A stretch of 55,093 bases of DNA from Lysinibacillus sp. FJAT-14745 (GTDB taxonomy: Bacteria > Bacillota > Bacilli > Bacillales_A > Planococcaceae). The notes beneath the pieces were generated by a model, which ran no database searches, was not told the origin of the DNA, and saw only the letters and a program-made list of their open reading frames with translations. The DNA lies in the NCBI RefSeq assembly GCF_001275675.1, contig NZ_LITM01000014.1, positions 17,082 through 72,174 on the forward strand, written 5' to 3'. Positions 35,493 to 45,026 of the stretch are shown here, in pieces. Every line of letters starts with the position of its first letter. Position 1 is the first letter of the stretch. A program made the position numbers and the translations under genes.

Positions 35493-36440
35493 CTAGTAAA
35501 CCTCCCTGAAGCGTTTAGAAATATATTGAGCAAGTAAATTCATCACTAAAGTAAAGATAAATAATGTGAATCCTACTGAATAAATCGAATAATAAATTGT
35601 CGTACCATAACCAGCATCGCCTGTTGCAACTTGTACAATATAAGCAGTCATCGTTTGAATCGAGTCTGTCACATCTAAATCAAATTTAGGTGTAGATCCG
35701 CCTGCAAGTGATACGATCATCGTTTCACCTATTGCCCGGGAAATGGCGAGAACAACCGAAGAGATAATACCTGATAATGCAGCTGGTAATACTACTTTTA
35801 TAGCTACCTCAAACTTTGTTGCTCCAAGAGCTAGAGCTCCTTCACGCATACTATTTGGGACAGATGACATCGCATCCTCAGAAAGTGATGTAATCATTGG
35901 TAGAATCATAATTCCTACAACAATACCCGGACTAAGTGCATTAAAAAGTTTCAGCCCTGGAATAATTTGTTGTAACATCGGCGTTACAAATGTTAATGCA
36001 AAGAAACCATACACGATTGTCGGTACACCTGCTAACACCTCTAAAATAGGCTTAACCGTACGTCTTATTTTTTCACTTGCATATTCACTTAAATAGATTG
36101 CAGAAGCAATACCAAATGGTACAGCTACGACAACTGCAATAAGTGTGACTTTCAATGTTCCAGCGATTAAAGGTAAAATCCCAAATAATGGTTCCTTTCC
36201 TGAAAACGGTAGCCACTGTGTACCAAATAGGAAATCCGTAATCGAAACACGTTTGAAAAATTCAAACGTTTCAAAAATAAGAGTGAAAACAATGCCAAAT
36301 GTCGTCAATATAGAAATAAGTGCCGCAGAAAATAATAGAGTTGGCATTGCTTTTTCCACTATTTTCTTTGTTTTATGATTGCGCGAATTTGCAATTAATT
36401 GCTGCACAGATGATGTCTTGTTTTCTTTTTGAGAAACCAT
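35493..36440 (-). CDS. pstC: Phosphate ABC transporter permease PstC
   Basis: 315 residues, six helices, permease loop REGALALGATKFEVAIKVVLP. Cytosolic N-terminus of about 30 residues. AAAGGAG seven bases before the ATG. Follows pstS by 64 bases. Confidence 0.95.
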   Translation of the reverse strand: MVSQKENKTSSVQQLIANSRNHKTKKIVEKAMPTLLFSAALISILTTFGIVFTLIFETFEFFKRVSITDFLFGTQWLPFSGKEPLFGILPLIAGTLKVTLIAVVVAVPFGIASAIYLSEYASEKIRRTVKPILEVLAGVPTIVYGFFALTFVTPMLQQIIPGLKLFNALSPGIVVGIMILPMITSLSEDAMSSVPNSMREGALALGATKFEVAIKVVLPAALSGIISSVVLAISRAIGETMIVSLAGGSTPKFDLDVTDSIQTMTAYIVQVATGDAGYGTTIYYSIYSVGFTLFIFTLVMNLLAQYISKRFREVY

Positions 36441-36504
36441 TGGGTGCTCCTTTCAAATAAGAGAGGGAAAGAGCATACATCTCTTTCCCTCTATGCATGT
36501 CTAC

Positions 36505-37479
36505 TTATTTTAAGCCTTCTAAAGTCTTTAATGCTTCACTATATTTATCTTTAGGTAGACTGACATAACCAACAGTATCTGCCATGTCTCCCCCGTGTTC
36601 AAGTGTATATTTGATGAAATCATATGCCGCTTCATTATCTTTCATAGCACTATTTTTCACGTATACAAATAGTGGTCTTGAAAGCGGTGCGTATTCACCA
36701 GATTCAATTGTTTTATTTGTTGGCTCAATGCCGTTAACTTTCACAATACTTAATTTATCTTTATTTTCTAAGTAGTAAGCGTAGCCAAAGAAGCCGATTG
36801 CGTTTTTGTCACCCGCTACACCTTGAACTAGCATGTTATCATCCTCTGATAATGTTGCTGATTTTGCTAGATCAGCACCGTTTAAAATCGTTTCATCAAA
36901 GTAATCGTACGTTCCTGAGTCAGTACCTGGTGAGTAATACACGATCTTTTCATCTGGCCAAGATGGATCTATATCAGACCATTTTTTAGGTTTACCATCT
37001 TCAACCCAGATTTTCTTTAATTGCTCAACAGTTAAATCCTTCGCCCAAGTGTTTTCAGGATTCACAACAACTGATATGCCATCATATGCTAAAGGAAGCT
37101 CTGTAAAAGCAATTCCTGCTTTCTCTAGTTTTGCTTTCTCCTCATCTTTTATATGACGAGATGCATTAGAAAAGTCTGTCTCACCTGCGATGAATTTTTC
37201 AAAACCACCACCAGTACCAGAAACACCTACCGATACTTTGACATTTGGTTGAGTCCCTGCATACTCTTCAACAACTGCTTCAATAATTGGTGCGACTGTT
37301 GATGAACCATCACCTGCTACAGCGCCTTGCAGTTTTTTGTCAGCAGTGTCTTGTCCTGAGCTCGCTGGTGCGCTAGTTTCTGCATTGTTACCTTTTTGAG
37401 CAGAGTCGCTACCACATGCGCCAAGCATTAATGCTGAACCCATTACCGCTGTCATCGTTAAGTACTTCCACTTTTTCAT
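36505..37479 (-). CDS. pstS: Phosphate-binding lipoprotein PstS
   Basis: 324 residues from MKKWKYLTM, with lipoprotein signal ending LMLGACG (Cys near 19) and a Ser/Asn-rich tether. Phosphate-site loops are visible: [32 protein letters not shown]. Start chosen from GGAGG eight bases upstream; reading further upstream would run through the PhoP boxes. First gene of pstSCAB-phoU. Confidence 0.96.
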   Translation of the reverse strand: MKKWKYLTMTAVMGSALMLGACGSDSAQKGNNAETSAPASSGQDTADKKLQGAVAGDGSSTVAPIIEAVVEEYAGTQPNVKVSVGVSGTGGGFEKFIAGETDFSNASRHIKDEEKAKLEKAGIAFTELPLAYDGISVVVNPENTWAKDLTVEQLKKIWVEDGKPKKWSDIDPSWPDEKIVYYSPGTDSGTYDYFDETILNGADLAKSATLSEDDNMLVQGVAGDKNAIGFFGYAYYLENKDKLSIVKVNGIEPTNKTIESGEYAPLSRPLFVYVKNSAMKDNEAAYDFIKYTLEHGGDMADTVGYVSLPKDKYSEALKTLEGLK

Positions 37480-37568
37480 CTCATTTGCCTCCGTCACTAA
37501 CATTTTTATAGTTGTTTGCCTTACATTCTTTACTATAATGACTAAATGTTGAAGTCGTATAAACAGTT

Positions 37569-37615
37569 CGTAAAAGAGATGTAAAGGAATGTAATGCTTT
37601 GTAAACGATTGTAAA
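37569..37615 (-). promoter_or_regulatory. PhoP box array upstream of pstS
   Basis: On the minus strand five direct repeats TTTACA, TTTACA, ATTACA, TTTACA, TTTACG begin every 10-11 bp (plus-strand hexamers at 37610, 37600, 37590, 37580, 37569). This matches the TTAACA-type direct repeats bound by PhoP in Bacillus. A -10-like TATACG or TTATAG follows downstream. Confidence 0.85.
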
Positions 37616-37631
37616 GATGAATTTACAATTG

Positions 37632-37812
37632 CAATTAATTTCGCCTTGGCGTAATTGTTCCTGTCGCTTTTGTAAATTGTCATAGGACGTGGCTTTCTTA
37701 GACTGAGTTCCTCTATTTCAGTAGGTGTATGGATACCCACTGAAAAGGGCCACATCCGCATTCATCTCACCACCTTCAGAGGCGGGAGTCTTCTTCTGAA
37801 TGAAGATAAACT
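37632..37812. repeat. Family B repeat copy 3, long form
   Basis: Begins with TTTCGCCTTGGCGTAATTG and ends GAATGAAGATAAACTTGC, the same edges as 46921-47153. Inside, CACCACCTTCAGAGGCGGGA forms a short hairpin, followed by GTCTTCTT, as in the other long copy. Lies immediately upstream of the PhoP boxes of pstS. Confidence 0.65.
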
Positions 37813-37881
37813 TGCTTCCTATTGGAAAGATGCTATAATAATCAATTGTGTCAGGAAATAATCTAAGAGGAGTTTGACTTT

Positions 37882-38076
37882 GTGGTTAAGCATGCAAAAG
37901 TACCAAATGCCGATTACTTTAAAACATATTTAACACTTGTTATGGAACATCGGAAATTTACTCTACAGGAAGCCGTTGATTTTATGGTAGAGTCTTATTT
38001 CTGTAATAATATAGAGCTTTATGGAATAAAACCGAAACAACAATTTGAAATAGCTATTCAACAATTATCTGTATAG
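37882..38076 (+). CDS. Hypothetical 64-residue protein
   Basis: Starts GTG at 37882, nine bases after AAGAGGAG; reads KHAKVPNADYFKTYLTLVME, then TLQEAVDFMVESYF and ends QFEIAIQQLSV. Helical, no membrane segment, not recognised. A strong terminator follows, which supports a real transcription unit. Confidence 0.55.
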   Translation: MVKHAKVPNADYFKTYLTLVMEHRKFTLQEAVDFMVESYFCNNIELYGIKPKQQFEIAIQQLSV

Positions 38077-38100
38077 TAAGTCTTGTATATAAAAATAAAT

Positions 38101-38146
38101 AAAACACGGTATGAAAATTATGATCTTTCATACCGTGTTTTTTTTG
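38101..38146 (+). terminator. Terminator after the 64-residue gene
   Basis: AAAACACGGTATGAAA / TTTCATACCGTGTTTT stem with a short loop and a T8 run; A-run on the other side allows bidirectional action. Confidence 0.9.
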
Positions 38147-38174
38147 CAGGTATTCTATAATACTCTGAAACTGT

Positions 38175-38212
38175 AAAAAAACCGCTAGGCCATTGAATGC
38201 ACTAGCGGTTTC
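38175..38212 (-). terminator. Terminator of the PBP2-type gene
   Basis: AACCGCTAG / CTAGCGGTT stem followed by T7 on the minus strand, directly after the stop. Confidence 0.88.
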
Positions 38213-38214
38213 TC

Positions 38215-40419
38215 TTATTTTTGCTCGTCTTCACCAATTTTGTCTTTTGAAATAGCTGGTAAAATTGGTTGTTTTACTTTACTATCTGTCACTTTTTCAG
38301 TGTTATATTTTGCTTTTAACTCAAAATATTTATCGACAGCTTCTCGAGCAATGACATTATTATTTGATAAATGCACATTTGTATTAGTCGTTGCCCATGG
38401 AATAACAACCGCGTAGGCGATTTCAGGATTATCATACGGTGCAAAGCCAACATGAGTTAAGTTAATCGTATTTGTACCATAATATTGTTTTAACGGCCCA
38501 TAGTAAACTACTTCAGCTGTACCTGTTTTCCCTGCCGCTGTATACGGTGCATTTCCAAATTGTCTTTTTGCTGTACCTTTTGCGCCCGTATAAACACGAC
38601 GTAATCCTTTTTTTACATAATTAATTTCATCTGAAGAATTATCAATATGATTTAAAATTGTTGGTCCTACTTCTGTTACTAATTGGCCTAGCGATTGCCC
38701 ATCCTTTGTTGGCTCACGTACCTCTTTCACAACATGTGGCTGAATGCGATAACCGCCATTTGCGATTGTCGAGATATATTGTGCCAATTGTAACGGTGTA
38801 TACGTATCATACTGCCCAATCGCTAAGTCAAGTGCTTTACCCCCGTAGGCTGGACCAGTTGGACCTTGTACTCCACTAAATTCATTTGGTAAATCAATCC
38901 CTGTATTTACACCTAACCCGAATTGTGCATAAGAATTACGCATTTTTGGGAATGTATCGTCATTTAAACGAAGTGGCATCCCACGGCTATATGGTGTTCC
39001 ATTAATAAGTAAAGCTGTTTTAAACATATAAACGTTAGAAGATTGCTCCAAGGCATTTAAACCATCCATTGAAATATAGCCACCATGGTTAAAAATGGAT
39101 TTTTTTGCATCAGTACCCTTTAACCAGATTGGTTCATCTCCTAATACAGTTGTTGGAGTAATGGCTCCTAATTTATACCCAGTTAGTAATGTCGCTGCCT
39201 TAACTGCAGAGCCAGACTCATAAGCCGTTGTAAAGGTTCCATACGAATAATCGACGACCTCATTTTTCCCTGTTTCAGGATTTTTCTCAATCTTCTTACC
39301 AACCATTGATAAAATATCGCCTGTCTTTGGGTCCATCATTACTAAAAAGGCACGATCAAGTAAACGCGAACCTCCCTGTGATTTTAATTTTAGCAACTCG
39401 TCCTCAACAATTTTTTCAGTTGCAGCTGTTAACTCGCTATCTAGTGTTAATACTAAATCTTTACCTGGCTCACCTTCATAGGTCGTAACGGTATCAACTA
39501 CTTGCCCTTTTTTATTCGTAATATTTTTAACAACTGATTTTTGACCTTGCAGTAAATCTTCATATTGCGCTTCAATATAACTTTCACCAACACGGTCATT
39601 CCGTGAATAATCACGAGCTAAATAATAATTCAGCTTTTCTTTTGGAATCCCTTTTGCTGGTACTGTTGTGCGTCCTAAAATAGCGAGTGATGATAATTTC
39701 AGACGCTTCCAGTCAGTTGTTGTGTTAACGCCTGGTAGTTGAGTTAAACGCTCAGAGACACGTGCAAATTCATCGGCAGATACATTTTCACTCTTAATAA
39801 TTTGCGGTGATAAATTGTATCCTGATACCATCTCTCGATAGATTGCTAATACTTCCATGTCCTTATCTGTCAATTGTAGTATTTCTTCGTTTGTAATTCG
39901 TTCACGTACAAGTTTATCAATCTGTGCATTGATTTGACTTTCCGATACATTTTCTTGGGCTTTAATTTTCTTTTGTTCTTTCTTTGTTACCTTTGCATAG
40001 GCAGCGTCATGATTTTTTATAATCCAAAAATCTTGTTTGTCCCGTAATGTGACACGGTTTGTTGGCTGCTCAATCAATTGTGCTAGCTTTTCGGCTATGC
40101 CTAGCATTTCCTTTGTTGTAGTCGTCGACATTTTTGTATACGTAATCGCATTTTCTGGTTGGTTATCCACTAAAATACGCCCGTATCGATCATACATACG
40201 TCCCCTTGGCACACTTGTATTGACAGCTACCTCCTCTTTACGCTCTAACTCGCGTACATAATCTTCCCCTTTTACGATTTGCATATAGCCAAGTCTAAAA
40301 ATTAGCAATGAAAATACGAGAAATATAGCAAAGAAAAGGACATTCATACGAAATGTTAAATTAGAATGATGTTTTGCTTTAACACTCGTCGCGCGATTTT
40401 TTCCCGGTGCTTTGCGCAT
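38215..40419 (-). CDS. Penicillin-binding protein 2 family transpeptidase
   Basis: Class B PBP that cross-links peptidoglycan during elongation (PbpA/PbpH group). 734 residues: cytosolic basic tail, one membrane helix (MNVLFFAIFLVFSLLIFRLG), dimerisation domain beginning SVPRGRMYDRYGRIL, then transpeptidase domain with active-site SAVK (in YESGSAVKAAT), SSN (in LEQSSNVYM) and KTGTAEV. The first motif has ESGS where PGST is usual. Start at MRKAPGKN, since the ATG at 40437 overlaps the GAGGAGGGG site. B. subtilis has pbpA at the equivalent locus. Confidence 0.94.
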   Translation of the reverse strand: MRKAPGKNRATSVKAKHHSNLTFRMNVLFFAIFLVFSLLIFRLGYMQIVKGEDYVRELERKEEVAVNTSVPRGRMYDRYGRILVDNQPENAITYTKMSTTTTKEMLGIAEKLAQLIEQPTNRVTLRDKQDFWIIKNHDAAYAKVTKKEQKKIKAQENVSESQINAQIDKLVRERITNEEILQLTDKDMEVLAIYREMVSGYNLSPQIIKSENVSADEFARVSERLTQLPGVNTTTDWKRLKLSSLAILGRTTVPAKGIPKEKLNYYLARDYSRNDRVGESYIEAQYEDLLQGQKSVVKNITNKKGQVVDTVTTYEGEPGKDLVLTLDSELTAATEKIVEDELLKLKSQGGSRLLDRAFLVMMDPKTGDILSMVGKKIEKNPETGKNEVVDYSYGTFTTAYESGSAVKAATLLTGYKLGAITPTTVLGDEPIWLKGTDAKKSIFNHGGYISMDGLNALEQSSNVYMFKTALLINGTPYSRGMPLRLNDDTFPKMRNSYAQFGLGVNTGIDLPNEFSGVQGPTGPAYGGKALDLAIGQYDTYTPLQLAQYISTIANGGYRIQPHVVKEVREPTKDGQSLGQLVTEVGPTILNHIDNSSDEINYVKKGLRRVYTGAKGTAKRQFGNAPYTAAGKTGTAEVVYYGPLKQYYGTNTINLTHVGFAPYDNPEIAYAVVIPWATTNTNVHLSNNNVIAREAVDKYFELKAKYNTEKVTDSKVKQPILPAISKDKIGEDEQK

Positions 40420-40606
40420 ATGTATTCCCCTCCTCATCTAATTACAATTTAAATACACACGATATTTAGTATACCATTCGAAGGTACGACAGGAAAGCAT
40501 GCACTTGCGAATTTATGATTGAATACATCATTTATTTGACGGCATTTTAAGTTGAAAAGTTTCTGGTTTTTATCGATTGCTAGAAAAATAGTTTTTTATT
40601 GAGGGG

Positions 40607-40798
40607 GTGAGGCACAATTCGAAGCACTCCAAACGTTCCGGCGCCCGCTACTTCCCTTTCAGCCCAATTGACTACCAATTTTTTACTGGCGTGTTGGTGC
40701 ATTCACCTCCATCTTATATTTTATTGGATACCTCAAAGATTATAGAACCTAAAAAAGACAGCAAAAAAGGCTATGCCTCGGTGACTTATCACCATTGA
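40607..40798 (+). CDS. Doubtful 63-residue reading frame
   Basis: GTG start within GAGGGGGTGAGG, so its ribosome site would have no spacing. Encodes a Ser/Pro-rich sequence (RSGARYFPFSPIDYQFFTGV) not recognised, and overlaps the sodA terminator. Kept only because nothing else explains the stretch. Confidence 0.2.
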   Translation: MRHNSKHSKRSGARYFPFSPIDYQFFTGVLVHSPPSYILLDTSKIIEPKKDSKKGYASVTYHH

Positions 40799-40809
40799 CA
40801 TAGCCTTCA
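40765..40809 (-). terminator. Terminator of sodA
   Basis: AAGGCTATG / CATAGCCTT stem with inner GGTGATAAGTCACC hairpin, then TTTTTTG on the minus strand, about 60 bases after the sodA stop. Confidence 0.85.
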
Positions 40810-40811
40810 AA

Positions 40812-40835
40812 TCAATTATGCCTCGGCATAATTGC
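40812..40835. repeat. Small palindrome, family B copy 4
   Basis: TCAATTATGCC-TC-GGCATAATTGC, a perfect inverted repeat followed by ATCCGG, between the sodA stop and its terminator. Confidence 0.65.
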
Positions 40836-40868
40836 ATCCGGAATCGGAAAGAAGTTAAACAATAATTA

Positions 40869-41474
40869 TTATTTTGCAGCTTGGAATTTAGCTTCTACTA
40901 CATCCCAGTTTACTACGTTCCAGAATGCACCGATGTAATCTGGACGACGGTTTTGGTAGTTTAAGTAGTAAGCATGCTCCCAAACGTCTAAACCTAGAAC
41001 TGGAGTTTTACCTTCCATAACTGGAGAGTCTTGGTTTGGAGTAGATGTAACAGCAACTGAGTCACCATCAACGATTAACCAAGCCCAACCTGAACCGAAG
41101 CGAGTTGTAGCAGCTTTTGCGAATTCTTCTTTGAATGCATCGAAAGAACCGAATTTAGCATCGATTGCTTTTGCAACTTCGCCAACTGGAGTTTTTGAAC
41201 CGCCTGGAGCGATTAATTCCCAGAATAATGTGTGGTTAGCATGTCCGCCACCGTTGTTACGTACAGCAGTTTGTTTGTCAGCTGGAAGAGCATCAATGTT
41301 TGCGATAAGATCGTTAATGTCTTTTTCAGCAAATTCAGTACCTTCTACTGCTGCGTTTAAATTTGTTACATAAGTATTGTGGTGTTTAGAATGGTGAATT
41401 TCCATTGTTTTTGCATCGATATGTGGTTCTAATGCGTCATAAGCGTAAGTTAATTGTGGTAATTCGTAAGCCAT
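40869..41474 (-). CDS. sodA: Superoxide dismutase, Mn/Fe type
   Basis: 201 residues, [20 protein letters not shown]. Metal ligands: His in [13 protein letters not shown], His in NHTLFWE, and Asp/His in [21 protein letters not shown] with Gly-Gly pattern fits the Mn form. Converts superoxide to peroxide in the cytosol. GGGAGG before the ATG. Confidence 0.97.
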   Translation of the reverse strand: MAYELPQLTYAYDALEPHIDAKTMEIHHSKHHNTYVTNLNAAVEGTEFAEKDINDLIANIDALPADKQTAVRNNGGGHANHTLFWELIAPGGSKTPVGEVAKAIDAKFGSFDAFKEEFAKAATTRFGSGWAWLIVDGDSVAVTSTPNQDSPVMEGKTPVLGLDVWEHAYYLNYQNRRPDYIGAFWNVVNWDVVEAKFQAAK

Positions 41475-41651
41475 TGTTAAGTTCCTCCCTAAAGTAAAGA
41501 AATAATTAGTACACTCTTAGATTATCAAAATTGGTCAAACCATTCAACGAAAAATACTTTTAAATGAAGATTTCAGCCTTTTGACCGAAAAATCAATACG
41601 ATTACTATCCTACCCTCTTTTTTACATCACTAAACTTTCATGGGAAGAAAA

Positions 41652-42131
41652 TCAAATCGCTATAAAGAACACAACGATCATGACGATTTGAATGACAGCC
41701 TTCGCTATTGTTGATGTTAAAAAACCAACTAGAGAACCAACACCACTTTTCACAGCCTCTTTTAATGTACGGCGCTCTACGATTAACTCTGCAATCACCG
41801 CTCCTAAAAATGGTCCAAATAAAATCCCTGCAACTGGAATGACAAATGGGCCAATTAATAATCCAATGGTACTACCCCACATACCAGCATTTGAGCCACC
41901 AAATTTTTTAATACCAAAGGCATTTGCCACAGTATCAGCACCAAATAACAACACAACAAATAAAATTTCAATCGCCCAGAACCACCAGCTTAACTCTGTA
42001 AATGAAAAAAATAACCCATATACTATAAACCCACCGAGTAAAAAAATCACACCTGGAATTATCGGGTATATTAATCCAACAAATGAAACGATAAAGCAGG
42101 CAATCACTAAAATCCAGCCAACAACTTCCAT
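41652..42131 (-). CDS. DUF456 family membrane protein (YqgC-like)
   Basis: 159 residues from MEVVGWILVIA, start set by AAAGGAGAG. About five hydrophobic segments and the glycine-zipper-like GSTIGLLIGPFVIPVAGILF, characteristic of DUF456. B. subtilis yqgC also adjoins sodA. Function unknown. Confidence 0.88.
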   Translation of the reverse strand: MEVVGWILVIACFIVSFVGLIYPIIPGVIFLLGGFIVYGLFFSFTELSWWFWAIEILFVVLLFGADTVANAFGIKKFGGSNAGMWGSTIGLLIGPFVIPVAGILFGPFLGAVIAELIVERRTLKEAVKSGVGSLVGFLTSTIAKAVIQIVMIVVFFIAI

Positions 42132-42198
42132 AAAAATTCTCTCCTTTTGTCGTGCATTGCCTTTCATACGGATTTACAAAGCTGCAGGTTTCATTTTC

Positions 42199-43830
42199 CT
42201 AATGTCTAATTCCTAAAATAGAGTCAGCTATATTTACAGCATGATCTCCTATACGTTCTAAATTGCTAACGATATCCGTATAGACGATTCCCGCCGCTCC
42301 ATTACATTCATTTGTATTTAAGCGCGCAATATGCTTTTGTCTTAGCTTATCTTCCATATCATCTATCAAGCTTTCGAGCTCAGTTACTTCCTGTGCCAAG
42401 CTCAAACTAGCTGTATCTAGAGCTGCTATACTCTTTCGTACAGCTTCAATCGCTAAGCTAAACATGCCTATTAAATCTTGTCGTGCTGACTTACTTAAAC
42501 TTACCTCGTGATGCTCTTTATATTGTAAAAGCTCTAAAATATTTTCAAAATGATCGCCAATACGTTCAATGTCTCGTACATTTGTTAGAAGTGTATGGTG
42601 TCTTACTGAGTCTGCACGAGAAAGCGGCTGCTTAGACACCATCACTAAATAATTCGTGATTTCCTTGTCTAAATGATTGAGCGCTACTTCTAATTGTAAA
42701 ACTGTGGGAATATGAGAAGCTTCACCTGTTTTCATATATAAAAATGTTTCTTCTAAACCATGAAGGGCATGCTCCCCCATACGTAACACTTCCTCTTTCG
42801 CTTGTCCAAGTGCAATCGCTGGAGAAGAATCAATGAATGCTGGATCTAAATGCTTTGTTGTTACATCAATATTTCCGTCATGCCCAGGAACTAGCTTCGT
42901 GACAAGTACAGCCAATCCTCCGATAAATGGCAGCTGAATCATCATATTAATAATGTTAAATGAGCCATGCGCTATCGCTATTTGCATTTTCGATTCTAAA
43001 TGGAATAGCCCGCTAACCCACTGAACGTAATGCATAAATGGTGTAAAGAACACCATGAAAATGATCGTACCTATAATATTAAATAGCACATGTGCCGCTG
43101 CTGCACGTTTAGCATATATAGAAGCACCAAGTGAAGCTAATACTGCTGTAATGGTCGTGCCTATATTTTCACCAAATAAAATAGGTAAAGCACTATCTAA
43201 GCCAATTAAATGCTCAGCATATAAGCCCTGTAGCACACCAACAGTCGCTGTTGAGCTTTGAACAAGCAATGTAAAAACTGTCCCTAGAAAAATCCCTAAA
43301 ATAGGCTCATTGCTTAGATGAAGCGTTAATGATTCAAAGTCCGCTAATTGATGAAGTGACTGCATGCTTGCACTCATTAACTCTAATCCTAAAAATAATC
43401 CCCCAAAGCCAAATAATATTTGTCCAATATACTGATATGTAGCTTTCTTAAAGAAAAATAACAGCCCTGCACCAATCGCCAATAACGGATAAAAATAAAT
43501 GCCGATATTAATTCCAATAATAAATGCGGTTATTGTCGTTCCAATATTGGCCCCCATGATGACACCGATTGCTTGACGCAATGTTAAAAACCCTGCACTT
43601 ACTAGCCCAACCGCAATCACCGTCGTTGCAGAGCTCGACTGGATACAAATCGTCACAATTATGCCTACTAACACTCCCATTAAAGGGTTTGTTGTAAAAC
43701 GATTCAACCATTCACGCAGTCGATCATCTGCCGATTTTTGGAGCCCATCCCCCATGAATTTAATGGAAAATAAAAAGACTCCTAAACCGCCTAAAAATTG
43801 AAACAGTATGCTTTGCCAATCTATTGTCAA
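42199..43830 (-). CDS. Na/Pi cotransporter with C-terminal PhoU domain
   Basis: 543 residues. N-terminal half has two inverted QSSSATT / QSSTATVG signature repeats of the type II Na/Pi cotransporter family (NptA/YjbB), with about nine helices. Residues from 335 form a PhoU-like helical domain (RNVRDIERIGDHFENILEL and VSNLERIGDHAVNIADS). Start: TTG at 43830, nine bases past GGAG, is preferred to TTG at 43845. Transport direction (uptake or export) cannot be read from sequence. Not near the pst operon but same theme of phosphate. Confidence 0.93.
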   Translation of the reverse strand: MTIDWQSILFQFLGGLGVFLFSIKFMGDGLQKSADDRLREWLNRFTTNPLMGVLVGIIVTICIQSSSATTVIAVGLVSAGFLTLRQAIGVIMGANIGTTITAFIIGINIGIYFYPLLAIGAGLLFFFKKATYQYIGQILFGFGGLFLGLELMSASMQSLHQLADFESLTLHLSNEPILGIFLGTVFTLLVQSSTATVGVLQGLYAEHLIGLDSALPILFGENIGTTITAVLASLGASIYAKRAAAAHVLFNIIGTIIFMVFFTPFMHYVQWVSGLFHLESKMQIAIAHGSFNIINMMIQLPFIGGLAVLVTKLVPGHDGNIDVTTKHLDPAFIDSSPAIALGQAKEEVLRMGEHALHGLEETFLYMKTGEASHIPTVLQLEVALNHLDKEITNYLVMVSKQPLSRADSVRHHTLLTNVRDIERIGDHFENILELLQYKEHHEVSLSKSARQDLIGMFSLAIEAVRKSIAALDTASLSLAQEVTELESLIDDMEDKLRQKHIARLNTNECNGAAGIVYTDIVSNLERIGDHAVNIADSILGIRH

Positions 43831-44014
43831 TTGTATTCGCTCCAATTCCTACATCTCTACTACTCTATTCCTAATCTTTAAATGATAGTATAGAAAAAGT
43901 AAAGAAAACCTTTAACTTCTTTACACAATATTAACATTTCATTATCGTATTCTCAGTATTTCATATCTTGTCAAAGTTGAACATGGTAAAATAGCGATTG
44001 GAGGAGATATGTTT

Positions 44015-44533
44015 ATGAAACACTCACAACTATTTATCGATAGCTTAATTCATCCAAAAAAACTTGCTGCCTATCGTTTATTACCTATAGGAAAAGTCAT
44101 TCAATATACCTTTCTTCTAATTACTGTTGTTACAGTTTTCTCATTTGGTCGTTTTACGGCTGGTATGTCTGTTGATACATTTGATATGAATAGTTTAAAT
44201 GGTATAACTGAATACATAGAAGGCGTTAAATGGGTATTGTATCCCGTGACATTCATCATGCTTTTTGTTTTTACAACGATGCTTATTTTTGTACAAATTG
44301 CTCTCTATGCCTTGGCAGGTCTACTGATCTTAAAAGTCATGAAGCGTCGCGGAGAATACCGTCACATTTGGCGTACTACAACATTTGCTATGACTTGGGC
44401 AATTCTAATAAGTATGCTATCAGATTATCTACCGATAAACAGCACAATTATCTCTGTTTTTTCTTTATTTTTAACAGTGACTCTACTAATTGTAGCCATG
44501 ACAAAGTATCCAAAACAACCAATCTCAAAATAA
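44015..44533 (+). CDS. DUF1189 family membrane protein
   Basis: 172 residues from the ATG at 44015, eight bases after GGAGGAG; the ATG at 44009 is too close to that site. About four membrane segments (VIQYTFLLITVVTVFSFG; VLYPVTFIMLFVFTTMLIFV). DUF1189 proteins of Firmicutes have no known function. Confidence 0.8.
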   Translation: MKHSQLFIDSLIHPKKLAAYRLLPIGKVIQYTFLLITVVTVFSFGRFTAGMSVDTFDMNSLNGITEYIEGVKWVLYPVTFIMLFVFTTMLIFVQIALYALAGLLILKVMKRRGEYRHIWRTTTFAMTWAILISMLSDYLPINSTIISVFSLFLTVTLLIVAMTKYPKQPISK

Positions 44534-44586
44534 TGTGCATGATTCCCCTCTCTTCTAAATATAGTGTAGAAAAGGAGGGGGTTTTT

Positions 44587-44931
44587 TTGCGTGCTTTAGT
44601 GTTAACAGCTATCATCATTATTTTTGCTTTTGTCGCGAAAGTAGATTTAACAGAAGGTTCATTACACCTTGCTGCCATTTCTCCGAAAAATACAGAAAAC
44701 GCCCTTTGTGAAAAGCAACGGGAGCCAGATTATATCACTGTACAGACTATTCAAGGCGATAGCATTCACAGTTTATTTGCACTTCATCCTGCCAAAGTAC
44801 CCATGACCTTTCCTGAACGTTTACAACTATTTTATGAATTAAATCCGCACTTACAATTACAGGCTCTTGTTCCTGGTGAAAATATTAAGCTTCCACTGTC
44901 ATTTGAATTTGAAAACAAATGCGGAAAATGA
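44587..44931 (+). CDS. LysM-like small membrane-anchored protein
   Basis: 114 residues from a TTG at 44587, eight bases after AAAGGAGG. N-terminal helix (LVLTAIIIIFAFVAKV) then an extracellular part whose C-terminus reads like a divergent LysM: ITVQTIQGDSIHSLFALHP, LFYELNPHLQLQALVPGENI. It may bind cell wall. The earlier in-frame reading overlaps the DUF1189 gene and is not coding. Confidence 0.65.
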   Translation: MRALVLTAIIIIFAFVAKVDLTEGSLHLAAISPKNTENALCEKQREPDYITVQTIQGDSIHSLFALHPAKVPMTFPERLQLFYELNPHLQLQALVPGENIKLPLSFEFENKCGK

Positions 44932-45026
44932 AAAGTTAGCGTTTCTTCCTTGTCCTTATTTTCTTACACTGCTAAAATAAATGTCAGTGACGGTCGAAAG
45001 TATGGCCCGAAAAGGAGAGAAAGTTA

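Noticed and set aside
44230..44586. Longer N-terminus for the LysM-like protein
   Set aside because: The extension runs inside the DUF1189 gene in another frame; the TTG at 44587 has the proper ribosome site.
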